Shown here piece by piece: positions 21,720 through 34,290 of a stretch of DNA of 64,000 bases. Positions within the stretch are counted from its first letter, which is position 1. Each line of letters starts with the position of its first letter. The DNA is from Rutidosis leptorrhynchoides (lineage: Eukaryota > Streptophyta > Magnoliopsida > Asterales > Asteraceae). Both the position numbers and the translations under genes were made by a program. The notes beneath the pieces were generated by a model. The model was not told the DNA's origin, ran no database searches, and was given only the letters and a program-made list of their open reading frames with translations. The stretch lies in NCBI RefSeq assembly GCF_046630445.1, contig NC_092335.1, positions 629,579,501-629,643,500 on the forward strand, given 5' to 3'.

Positions 21720-23473
21720 AAAAAAAAAAGCCAACAAAATCATTATTATTAATAGTAAGCATGAAAGAGTACATCCCAGGATAGAAATCCTAATAACAAA
21801 AACTCGAAACCATATACATCTAGGCTATAGAACTATGCAAAAAATGTAATCTAACGAAGACATATACAAGGAAAACTCGAGAGTATGTGTAGGATTTGTA
21901 GGATAAAAGCTTTCATCTTTGGATATAGTCAAGGAGTGGACAACTTGTAAAAGACAAGCCGGGAGAGAGTGGCATTCAAAGTGTTGAAAAAAAACTCAAC
22001 GACAAAGTGATGCACTCTAACCTACTTAGCCCAGGACCAAGACATAGCCAAAGACTAAGGCAAAAACCTACAAATTAACCTACGCCTACTTTTGGGGAGG
22101 TATTTACATCGAAACACTTAGGGTTGAAAGCCCGTCGGAGCCATTTGAAACACTTTGATTGAATATCGACAACGATTTTTGGACTGCTTTGTTTGTTGTT
22201 TCCGAACACATGATCGTTACGGTTTTTCCAAATGAAATAACTAGTCGCCCACACCACCGCTTGCCAAATTTTCAAGCCGGTATAAGTGGAGAATTAAGGG
22301 TTGTAACACTTGGAGAGATCTGCGAGGCTAGAAATACATAGGTCATTTAGATTCCACCATTTTTGAATTCTAGTCCATATTTCGACGGATTTTTTGCAAG
22401 ACAAAAGTGTATGCTGAAGAGTTTCGATATCATCATTGCAAACAGGGCATCTCATGGAGTGTAGGTCGATTCCACATTTATCTAGTTCAGTTCGAACAGG
22501 AACTTTGTTTTGTTTAGCGCGCCAAACGAAAAACCAATTTTTTGAGGGATCAAAGTATTGACAATGGTGGGATTGGGAGGGGGTAAAAGGGCAGCAGTTA
22601 ATTCGTTTAATAAGGACATGGGGGAGTTAGTTGTGAAGGACCCATTATTGCCGTATTCCAGACCCATTTATCTTAGTATGTACCCGAGAATGTCACAGTT
22701 TTTAGCAACCGAATGAGAGCTTCTAGTTCGCCTACAGTACGCCACTTGGGCTGAGATGACCAGGCCCAACTTAGAGAGCATGTGTCGTCGGCCCATTTGA
22801 TTCTTTCGCCTACAATCGCTTGTTTTTTAACTTCAAGTCTAAATAACCTAGGAAAGGCGTCCTTTAAGAGCTTGTCTCCACACAACAAGTCGGTCCAAAA
22901 GCTTGTTTCCATTCCATTACCTATCAACTTAACAAATGTGTTAGATAAATCACACCCTAACTTTGCTAGGGAGTGTTCAATACAAATTATATTTAACTTG
23001 ATCAGAGAATTTTTTGCAATTACTTTTTGATAATGGAGAGGAAATACCCAACCCGCCATGTGACCCGTAGATGCTTTTAATGACTCGTGACCAAAGTGAG
23101 TTTTTATTCGAAAGAAACCTCCACCCCCATTTGGTTAGATGTGAAAGGTTTTTTTAGTTTTAAAGATCCGATGTTTAGTCCACCATCATCATAAGGTAGT
23201 AAGATTTGGTTCCAATTTACCCAAGTCATTTTCCTCTCATCAAGAGACCCGCCCCAAAAGAAATCTCGGTGCATACCTTCAAGGTCCTTTAGTACTCCCA
23301 CAGGAGCTTTTAAAATGGAGAAATAATAAAGGAGAATGCTACTCAAGATTGATTTGATTAGTGTAAGTCGGTCTTCAAAGGAAGTGGATTTAGCCTTCCA
23401 AGCGGCTAGCCTTTTTTGAATTTCTCGAAAACGGGTGCCCAGTTGTGATGTAATTTTAAGTTTGCACCGATTG
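21720..23473 (-). pseudogene. L1-like LINE, 3' half (RT C-terminus, zf-RVT, 3' UTR)
   Basis: Minus-strand coding fragments in several frames give the thumb region (ITSQLGTRFREIQKRLAAWK, then FEDRLTLIKSILSSIL and MHRDFFWGGSLDERKMTWVNW, 23460-23230) and the middle region (about 23059-22673). The zinc-binding domain of plant LINEs follows (RCPVCN and a downstream hydrophobic block, about 22500-22380), then the C-terminal end WATSYFIWKNRNDHVF (about 22260-22200). Numerous frameshifts are present. The sequence resumes on the other side of the gypsy element at 36239, so the LINE is one older insertion split by a younger one. The 3' end near 21720 is estimated from a T-rich tail. Confidence 0.8.
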
Positions 23474-25378
23474 TGTGACAACCCGGAAATTTCCAACCAA
23501 ATTTAAACTTTATCTTTATATTATTCCGACACGATAAGCAAAGTTTGTTAAGTTAAATCTCAAGAATTTTAAATTGTGTTCATACATTCATTATAACCTC
23601 GACCAAATTCCGACGATTCACGAACCGTTATATATAAATAAATATGTATATATATGTGTATATATATATTATAACTTGAGAATATTAATAAAGTATTAAA
23701 CGTATAATACTTTACATGAACGTATTTGTTTCAATATGTTTATCGATGGAATTAGAAGATAATATCAAATGATTGATTTATCAGATACATTATGATATGA
23801 TTACGGGTCTATGTTATGAGATTCACTGTGATTTAAGAAATCTATTTTTTTTTGACAACATTCGGAAAATGGTAAAGTGATTTATAAGTAAGAACGTGAA
23901 GTGTAAATAACTTAGATGTTGGATATCGACAAGTTATGTAACTCGACATTTTTCATTAAGATGATTTCATACGTTTATTTAACCTTTGAACTTTATCCCA
24001 TGCTTCACCAACAAACTGTAATTTAAAAACTTGAAACCTATTATGAACATATATGATTCTACTTTTCTAAAACATTTTATGATATAACGATTTCCATTAT
24101 TTTAACCTTTAAACAAAATGATTCTTAAAAATATATTTGGTTTTGGAAAACAAAATTATTATATTTATTTGATTTAGTTTCAAACGTACAAAAACGTTTT
24201 CAGTTTAAAAAGAACTTTATTATTAAAACGTATATAACTTTTATAAATATCTAGAACCACTTTTGACAACTCATTACTTAACCAGTATGATAAAGATAAC
24301 GATATTTATATTTTATTTTATTAAATATATATAACGATTTAAATTAATATTATATATATTTATACGCGTATTATGCGTACATAGTTTTATACTTTTACTA
24401 TACTTAAACTTTACCTTTACTTTATTTTTACTTTACTTTAACTTTAATAATTCACTTTAATAATTCATACTTTAATAATTCATACTTTAATAATTCACTT
24501 TAATAATTCATACTTTAATAATTCACTTTAATAATTCATACTTTAATAATTCACTTTAATAATTCATACTTTAGTAATTCACTTTAATAATTCAAAAATC
24601 TATTATAAATAGAATTCAATAGGTTTCATTATTTCATAAGAAACTTGAAAATATTTTTCTCTAAACTCTCTCAATCGATTTACATATATATATTTACACC
24701 GTATTATTTCAAGATATTATTAGTATACATAAAATATTACGTCAGAGTGCTGTCCGAGTGATTTCGAAATTGTTTTTCGAGTGGGATTGGATTAAGGAAA
24801 TTATGAGTTATAGCTATGGAGGTGATTGGGTATGGTTCATGGGTATGCTCGTGAGATCAATATAGTGTTTATCATCTCCGTTGCGTCTACGTACCTTTCC
24901 TGCAATATTGAATCTCAATATTGATACGTGAGTACTCATAATTTAACTTTTACATACTAATAGTGTATCCCTGACTAGTGCTCGAGTATATAGGATTATG
25001 CATGTTTGTACTTTTGATATTGCCTTTAGTTAGGTTATGTTGAATCCTGAATTAGTTATATATGCGACTGAGATAAGGTATAAGATATGCATGTCGTTGG
25101 AAAGCTAGCGAAAAATTAAGAACTTTTCATTTAGATATCGAATGATTTCGATGAACGGATTTGAAGTTATAATCCATCGAATTTTTGTATTATTATTAAA
25201 AATGATCATTATTATCGTCGTTATTATCGTCGTTATTATCGTCGTTCTAGTTTTATCTTATTATTATTATTATTATCTTTATCAATAAAAGGATTTATCA
25301 TTAAAAATTGTTATTTTTTATTATTATTACTATCGTTATTATCGTTAAAGTTATAATTAGTATTATTATTATTATCCA

Positions 25379-25447
<69 letters not shown>

Positions 25448-27392
25448 GGTATTATTATTATTATTATCATTATTAATATATATATCATTATTTAAAAATG
25501 GTTATTGTTATTGTTATTATTATTATTACTATATTATCATTAAGATAATTATTAGTATTATCGTTAATAATGTTATAGTAACTATCATTATTAATATTAG
25601 TGTAATTAAAACAAATATTTGTAACACCTAATTATTTTGATTACTATTATTATCATTATTACGAACACGATATAAAAGACGATTAAAAGCTATTAAACGA
25701 AACGATTAGGAAATAATGGGTAAGAGTATCATGATGAAATTAAAATATTATAAGATATTGATTTAGATAAAATTATCGTTCTTATTATTTTTATCATTAC
25801 TATTATTATTAAAATTATCGTTAGTATTAAAACTATCATTTTAATAAAAATTATCATTTTAATAGAAATGTCATTGTTACTATAAAATATCATTATTATT
25901 ATTATTAATTTAAATAGAATTATTATTTTAAAGATAATATTAAAAATTATCGTAAATATTAAAGTTATCATAATTAGAATTATCGTTTTATCATAATGTC
26001 ATCTTAGTAATTATAAATATTGATATTTTTATAATAATAATTATTATTACAAAATAATACAACTTTTACTTACTATCATTATAGATATTATTTTATCAAA
26101 TAAATATTTGATACAAACATATTTTACTACGTGTAATAACTTACTTTAATAATATCTATCATATTATCTTTATAATATTAAATGAACCCTATAAATTTTA
26201 TTACTTAATATATATAAAAGTATATTTTATTATATAAATATAATATAAAATTTTATTTATTAATAAATAAATTATATTATTTACTCTAATAAATCTTTTA
26301 AAAATATTTAAAAATATAAAACGACGATATTTAAACTATATATTAATCATGTATAAATTTTTGGAAATTATTTTGAGTCAAATTTACTTTTGTTGACTTT
26401 TGCATATTAGTCTCGAGCATTAGGATTGTGGTACACTATGACTTGACCTAATTTGTTAGACAAATATTGAACAACACATAAATATATATAATTAATTTAG
26501 GTTCGTGAATCCGATGCCAACCTTGCACTTGTTCAATGACGTTATATGTATTTTTACTACGAAATACAGTATGGTGAGTTTCATTTGCCTTTTTACCCTT
26601 TATATTTTTGGGCTGAGAATACATGCGCAACTTTTATAAATGTTTTACGAAATAGACACAAGTAATCAAAACTACATTATATGGTTGAATTATCGAAATC
26701 GAATATGCCCCTTTTTATTAAAGTCTGGTAATCTAAGAATTAGGGAACAGACACCCTAATTGACGCGAATCCTAAAGATAGATCTATTGGGCCTAACAAA
26801 CCCCATCCAAAGTACCGGATGCTTTAGTACTTCGAAATTATATCATGTCCGAAGGAGGATCCCGGAATGATAGGGGATATTCTTATATGTATCTAGTTAA
26901 TGTCGGTTACCAGGTGTTCACCATATGAATGATTATTTTTTTGTCTCTATGCATGGGACGTATATTTATGAAAACTGGAAATGAAATTCTTGTGGTCTAT
27001 TAAAATGATGGAAATAAATGATTATGATAAACTAATGAACTCACCAACCTTTTGGTTGACACTTTAAAGCATGTTTATTCTCAGGTGTTAAAGAAATCTT
27101 CCGCTGTGCATTTGCTCATTTTAAAGATATTACTTGGAGTCTTTCATAGCATATTTTGAAGAACGTTGCATTCGAGTCATTGAGTTCATCAAAGATTATT
27201 ATTAAATCAATTTATAGTTGGATAGTGGATATTATGAAATGGTATGCATGCCTGTCAATTTTTGATGTAAAGAAAGATTGTCTTTTAAAAACGAATGCAA
27301 TGTTTGTAAAATGTATCATATAGAGGTCAAATACCTCGCAATGTAATCAACTATTGTGAATCGTTTATAATGTATATGAACGGGTCCTTTCA
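23474..27392 (+). repeat. 5' LTR of the giant-LTR element (3,919 bp)
   Basis: It begins TGTGACAACCCGG and ends ACGGGTCCTTTCA. It contains a CTTTAATAATTCA-type minisatellite (about 24440-24600), TATA-rich promoter-like sequence, and (TTA)n tracts near 25260-25480. It has no gene; ORFs inside are low-complexity. Confidence 0.95.
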
Positions 27393-27394
27393 GT

Positions 27395-27406
27395 TGGTAT
27401 CAGAGC
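27395..27406 (+). promoter_or_regulatory. Primer-binding site, tRNA-iMet type (giant-LTR element)
   Basis: TGGTATCAGAGC lies two bases after the 5' LTR terminus. Confidence 0.93.
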
Positions 27407-27823
27407 GGTGGTCTTAGCGAACCAGGTCTGCATTAGTGTGTCTAACTGATAAGTCGTTAGGATGCATTAGTGAGTCTGGACTTCGACCGTGTCTGCATGT
27501 CAAAAGTTTTGCTTATCATTTCTAGTCGGAAATCATCTGCTTATCATCCATTGGAAATTACCTGCTTATCATTATTAGTCTAGATACATCTTGCTACATT
27601 AATTGCATGAGTAGTGTATAGACAAAATTCATATCTTAGCGTATCTGCTAAATCATATCTTATCGTATCTGTTACTTTAAACTTTGCCTGACATATCCCG
27701 CAAATTCCTCCGTAATCTATGAAATCTTTTGATCTCTATATATAGATATCCTATGTAAATAGAATACCACCCGATAGCCGAAAAATCATTTTATATCAAA
27801 AATCCTTTATCCAATCGTACGAA

Positions 27824-28258
27824 ATGGAATTTGTCATCAGTTCAAGTCACTCGGATTCCGAAATGGAATCTCACTCAAGCTCCGAAAGCAGTGTGACTGG
27901 AATGGATCAACCAATCAGTCATCACCTATTCTGGATGAATTGGGGATGGATTCGTAGCCTCCTCAATCATTGGAAACAAGAAGAAGGCGATCCTTTCCAT
28001 CTACCACATTGCCCTCTTGGCGAAGAACCTGAAGCACTTACCGGCGAACCTGTTAGAGATACCATTTTCTCTCTCATTTCCAGGGTATCTCGTCACGATT
28101 ATATACTACATCAAATTCTAGATTTTATTTATCCGCTCGTTCCGACCGACAATCATCCTGGAATAATAGAAGAAGTCAACGAACTTCGCGCTCGGGTAGT
28201 GGCTTTGGAGAATATGGTGCAGAGATTACAAACACCAGCAGCAGCACCAGCAGCATAA
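27824..28258 (+). CDS. Gag-like N-terminal ORF of the giant-LTR element
   Basis: A 144-codon ORF from the ATG at 27824, 430 bp downstream of the primer site, where gag normally starts. The product is acidic and Ser-rich at the N-terminus, then has a Trp-rich segment (LFWMNWGWIRSLLNHWKQ, about residues 45-62) and an amphipathic helix with heptad-like Leu/Val spacing (EVNELRARVVALENMVQRLQ) before an Ala/Pro tail and stop. I recognise no capsid core or zinc knuckle. Beyond the stop the sequence keeps a Pro/Thr/Ser-rich coding flavour in broken frames to about 28740. It may be a decayed gag or a short structural peptide kept by the family. Confidence 0.5.
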   Translation: MEFVISSSHSDSEMESHSSSESSVTGMDQPISHHLFWMNWGWIRSLLNHWKQEEGDPFHLPHCPLGEEPEALTGEPVRDTIFSLISRVSRHDYILHQILDFIYPLVPTDNHPGIIEEVNELRARVVALENMVQRLQTPAAAPAA

Positions 28259-31200
28259 CCAGTACCACCATCATCAACGCCAACAGTACCATTACCACCT
28301 CCAGCTTCACAATCTGTCCCACGAGCATCAACGTCATACGCACCATAGATACCAAGGAGCACCAACAACAATAACTGACGAAGTATTAATTCATAACTTC
28401 ATTGGAGAAACATTCCGCGGCGATTATATAATCTCTAAAGTCTTAGAGATTATCTAATCTAACCCTAACCATAAATCAGTTATGCGAACCAAAATGATAG
28501 AAGGAAGAGTAGAAACCCTGACAAAAATGGTGTGTGATTAACAAGTTCAACTTGTTTTACCAACAACATCAACAGTACCGTCAACGTCACCAGCATCGTC
28601 AGTACAGTCAACATCAGAATCAACAACACCTATAACATCACAAACTCCGTCAGTTCAAGAATCACTGTGGACATCATTACGAATCAATAACGTGTATATT
28701 GTATCAACAAGTTATGAAGAATTAACTCATTCCCTCTGAAGAAATTATATATATATTTTATATATATATTTTGAAATAAAAAAAAAATAAATCTTTCCGT
28801 GCTAAGCTATTATGTGTGAATCTTAACTACTCGGTTAATTCATATTACAAATATGCAATAATGTATGTCCCTCGCCCGCAACTTAACCATCGTTAACTAC
28901 AATCTCTGTCTCAATTCAACAAGTTCCAATTCCTAATAAATCAAGTATATATTTGATTTTACACTTCATCATTGATGTAACCGAAACTTTTCAGATAACA
29001 TCATTCGTACTTTGCGAAGTTCACAAGAATTTAACGAAAACCAACATCACATCTCAACAAATAACGAAGTATTGATTCATAATTTCAATATTATTGAAGA
29101 AATACTTATGTAACCTCTAATGCCTTCAAGGAATTATTCAATTCTAGTTCCAACCATAAATCGAATGAGTTTAATTTAGTATTAACTCATTAAAATCTAT
29201 GTTACATCTGAGGAGAATATATACATATATATTTTCATAAAGACTGTAATAAAATTCTTATGTACAAAATATTAATTGTGAAAATTTTTTAACGGGTAGG
29301 TAATATCCGAGAGATATATATAAATTCACAATTAATATGTTACATTCTTCGAATCAGATTAAGCAAATTATCAATTATACTTCCTACTTTCACAATAATA
29401 TACATTCTTTCATAGAAATCAAAACAACCATACTCATTCAAACCCAATTACATATTCTGATTTTAAAATCTCAGAATTCAATTCGAGATATAACCGGTAC
29501 CATCACTTTTAGATTCCAACATCTTTCAAAGCTATACTTTGACTTCAAAAGTGTGTTAGAACATCAAATGTATACAAACGATTACAATCTGTGTTCAAAC
29601 CCTTCGAAAATCTCTGAAGACACTTCAAATAATGAGCAATCGAGATGATGATCCAACCACATATTACCCACAGTTATGTACTTAAAAAGCTCTCGAAACC
29701 AAAGTCATAATTCAACACATATATGTATCAGATCTCTTGGCATTTATTAGCGAAAATAACCTTGCAATTCCTTTGCAAAGTAGCAAATTATATCACAGCT
29801 CCAACAAGACAACTTCAATTTTTTCATTCGGAGTAGCCTTATCATAATTTTGATATATGTGATTACCCTTTTGTTACCGGAGAACCTTTCATATTCCACC
29901 ACATTAGCAATAAACTTACCAACAACTTCACTGATCTTGGGCATTCCGAAGAATCTTTATATTTATCGAAACCTCATCATTTACTCATCTGCCTCTTGTA
30001 AAGAGAATTGCCATACGAATCATTGGGAATTAGCAATCAGTATTGTGAAATCTCACAGCATGTTGACGCCAACAGTTATACATAACGTCTATTTCCAAGG
30101 CTTACATACTTCGAATGTGAAGTTTTTGAAAAACACTCTGAACCGCGAACTAGTTCTCGAAATGCTGATGAAGCAACAAAAACTATAAACGACCTTAGCA
30201 GTAAAAAGTTTGATGATAAAGATTAGTGTATTAACAAAGCTCAGAAATAGAGAAGTTTTGGAACTAGAAAACGGATTGAGCAAAGTATGAAGGAGGCTAT
30301 GGACAAATCACAAAGACTGAACCTGCCTTCAAAGAATCCAAATGATTCAGTGTCTGCTGAAGTCATTAACGAATACCTTGCTCCTGACACTAAACCCTTA
30401 CAGACAATATTCTTCATCATCCTCTGATATTAGAAATTCTAAGATATCATTGTATCTTTCATTATAAATATCCTCCATATTTCTAAAGATATTTCCATAA
30501 CTATTCTTATCTGGAATCATTTATCTCTTTGCGCTATCTGTATTACATCAAAAAGGAAACTGTTTAGTTCCTATACTCTGTAAACCTTTGAGTTTAAAAT
30601 ATGAATGTTTTTGAAGTAGTATTGGAAACTGAAGCATGAGTTAGTATAATATAATGACACTTGATCAACGTGATTATATTACAGTAATTCATGCTGAGTT
30701 TCTAAATGGAACGTGATGATTCACAGATCATAACATCATCATGTGCCATGTTATACGACTCTTGTATTCTATTTAACCTCTAAAATATCAAGAAAATATT
30801 TCTTGATGATTCGGCCTTTTCCAAGGTATTCTAGTAATTTGACAAGTCAAGATCGTGCCATCACAATTTCCTTCCTAGAACATTAACAATGTTCATTCCG
30901 AAATTCATATCTGTGAATTCTGGACCATTACAAAAGGTGCTTAATCGCAAGAAGAAGAAACGAAAGGACAAAACTCCAAAATAGAAATTGGGGTATAAAT
31001 TGCAGCAAATAAAAAAGAGCATTAACTATGGATGACAATGATTATAGAAGATAGAAACAAAGACTTTGAAATATAAGGGAAGATATAAAGCCCAACGACA
31101 AACCAAAAATTATAAACCATATATATCGATGCATATAGCAATATAAAGACACGGGAGAACTAGAAACACTATAAACCCAAGAGTATAGTAGAAGTAAATA

Positions 31201-32315
31201 GATTCTTCCGGCGGTAGATGAAAAAGAAGAATGACCGATATGAAAGTTATAAGTATATCGAGAATCAGAACTGGATGGAGCATATTGATGAATACTTTAA
31301 AATATGAGTTGAGGGGGAAAGAATAGAAGGTGATGAAACATGACTAGGAACTTAGAAATCAACAGATTTAACTCACACAATGACGGAATAAGTGAATCAA
31401 ACCCTCTAGTGAATAGGTTAACCTTTTTGGGATTAATTTAGTCATACCACAACTAAATCAAGTGTGATTAGATCAACACCTAGAGCTATTATTCACCACC
31501 TGGGTGATTTGGGTTGAGAGAGAATCGGAGGAGCTCACCTGATCTGAGTGTGTGTAACAAATGAGATTCTTAACCTAAAATGAAGAACATAAGACTTTAT
31601 ATACCCCTGCTGTTGACTCACCCGTACGATTCATCCATCACACATACGAGTTGGCTTCATCAGCCGTACGAGTGATCACTCACTCGTGTCTTCTCATTTA
31701 GGTTGTAATTGTGACTTAGCTCAGCATCAACCGTGCGTATGAGCCTGTCAGCCGTACGAGTGAGGCTTCACTCGAACGTCTGACTAAGTCTAACATAGTC
31801 AAACATCCAAATCTCGTTCCTGCAGTTGCTGTAACCACATACAAACACGGATAGGATAATAACGAACGATCATGGTGGCCTGTAAACTGTTTTACCTGCA
31901 ATGGACGTGGGTAGATGTCTAGGGACTTGGATAAAATGCATCAACAGAAGGTGTGAGTTGTAAGAAAACAAAGGAGGTGAATTTATAAGAAAATCTCCGA
32001 CAGAAGAATTAAAATGGACGATCGCATTTAAAGCAGATCCTAATTCTTTTTGTTACCGGAGAATCAAATCTTATTACAAAGATTTTCTTCAAATCCCTTG
32101 AAATCTGGAAATCAATCATATCTACGTCAAATGATAAGATGAATCTACACTTACTCATTTCACTCTTCTATGTTAGCTTCATTCGTACTCTTCATATAAA
32201 TGGATTGTTTATCCAAATTATTCGCTGATGATAAAACTCTAATTTTCAGCCTGTATGCATCATGAAAACATACTTATTATCATTCACGACCTTCCACACA
32301 AATTTCGGGACGAAA
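28259..32315 (+). other. Non-coding interior of the giant-LTR element
   Basis: Four kilobases with no ORF above about 110 codons and no retroviral motif found on either strand. Local features are (TA)n-like runs near 28749-28772, a second AACGGGTAGGTAAT purine-rich site at 29291 resembling the 3' polypurine tract, and a cluster of CGTACGAGT-type words at 31620-31780. Confidence 0.7.
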
Positions 32316-32335
32316 TTTCTTTAAGGGGTAGGTAC
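32316..32335 (+). promoter_or_regulatory. Polypurine tract region
   Basis: TTCTTTAAGGGGTAGGTAC immediately precedes the 3' LTR start (TGTGACAACCC at 32336). It is the expected plus-strand priming site, though not a pure purine run. Confidence 0.6.
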
Positions 32336-34239
32336 TGTGACAACCCGGAAATTTCCAACCAAATTTAAACTTTATCTTTATATTATTCCGACACGATAAG
32401 CAAAGTTTGTTAAGTTAAATCTCAAGAATTTTAAATTGTGTTCATACATTCATTATAACCTCGACCACATTCCGACGATTCACGAACCGTTATATATAAA
32501 TAAATATGTATATATATGTGTATATATATATTATAACTTGAGAATATTAATAAAGTATTAAACGTATAATACTTTACATGAACGTATTTGTTTCAATATG
32601 TTTATCGATGGAATTAGAAGATAATATCAAATGATTGATTTATCAGATACATTATGATATGATTACGGGTCTATGTTATGAGATTCACTGTGATTTAAGA
32701 AATCTATTTTTTTTGACAACATTCGGAAAATGGTAAAGTGATTTATAAGTAAGAACGTGAAGTGTAAATAACTTAGATGTTGGATATCGACAAGTTATGT
32801 AACTCGACATTTTTCATTAAGATGATTTCATACGTTTATTTAACCTTTGAACTTTATCCCATGCTTCACCAACAAACTGTAATTTAAAAACTTGAAACCT
32901 ATTATGAACATATATGATTCTACTTTTCTAAAACATTTTATGATATAACGATTTCCATTATTTTAACCTTTAAACAAAATGATTCTTAAAAATATATTTG
33001 GTTTTGGAAAACAAAATTATTATATTTATTTGATTTAGTTTCAAACGTACAAAAACGTTTTCAGTTTAAAAAGAACTTTATTATTAAAACGTATATAACT
33101 TTTATAAATATCTAGAACCACTTTTGACAACTCATTACTTAACCAGTATGATAAAGATAACGATATTTATATTTTATTTTATTAAATATATATAACGATT
33201 TAAATTAATATTATATATATTTATACGCGTATTATGCGTACATAGTTTTATACTTTTACTATACTTAAACTTTACCTTTACTTTATTTTTACTTTACTTT
33301 AACTTTAATAATTCACTTTAATAATTCATACTTTAATAATTCATACTTTAATAATTCACTTTAATAATTCATACTTTAATAATTCACTTTAATAATTCAT
33401 ACTTTAATAATTCACTTTAATAATTCATACTTTAGTAATTCACTTTAATAATTCAAAAATCTATTATAAATAGAATTCAATAGGTTTCATTATTTCATAA
33501 GAAACTTGAAAATATTTTTCTCTAAACTCTCTCAATCGATTTACATATATATATTTACACCGTATTATTTCAAGATATTATTAGTATACATAAAATATTA
33601 CGTCAGAGTGCTGTCCGAGTGATTTCGAAATTGTTTTTCGAGTGGGATTGGATTAAGGAAATTATGAGTTATAGCTATGGAGGTGATTGGGTATGGTTCA
33701 TGGGTATGCTCGTGAGATCAATATAGTGTTTATCATCTCCGTTGCGTCTACGTACCTTTCCTGCAATATTGAATCTCAATATTGATACGTGAGTACTCAT
33801 AATTTAACTTTTACATACTAATAGTGTATCCCTGACTAGTGCTCGAGTATATAGGATTATGCATGTTTGTACTTTTGATATTGCCTTTAGTTAGGTTATG
33901 TTGAATCCTGAATTAGTTATATATGCGACTGAGATAAGGTATAAGATATGCATGTCGTCGGAAAGCTAGCGAAAAATTAAGAACTTTTCATTTAGATATC
34001 GAATGATTTCGATGAACGGATTTGAAGTTATAATCCATCGAATTTTTGTATTATTATTAAAAATGATCATTATTATCGTCGTTATTATCGTCGTTATTAT
34101 CGTCGTTCTAGTTTTATCTTATTATTATTATTATTATCTTTATCAATAAAAGGATTTATCATTAAAAATTGTTATTTTTTATTATTATTACTATCGTTAT
34201 TATCGTTAAAGTTATAATTAGTATTATTATTATTATCCA

Positions 34240-34290
<51 letters not shown>

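Noticed and set aside
24440..24600. Regularly spaced short repeats that might suggest a CRISPR-like array
   Set aside because: They are back-to-back CTTTAATAATTCA units without unique spacers, present in both LTRs of a plant retrotransposon: a minisatellite.
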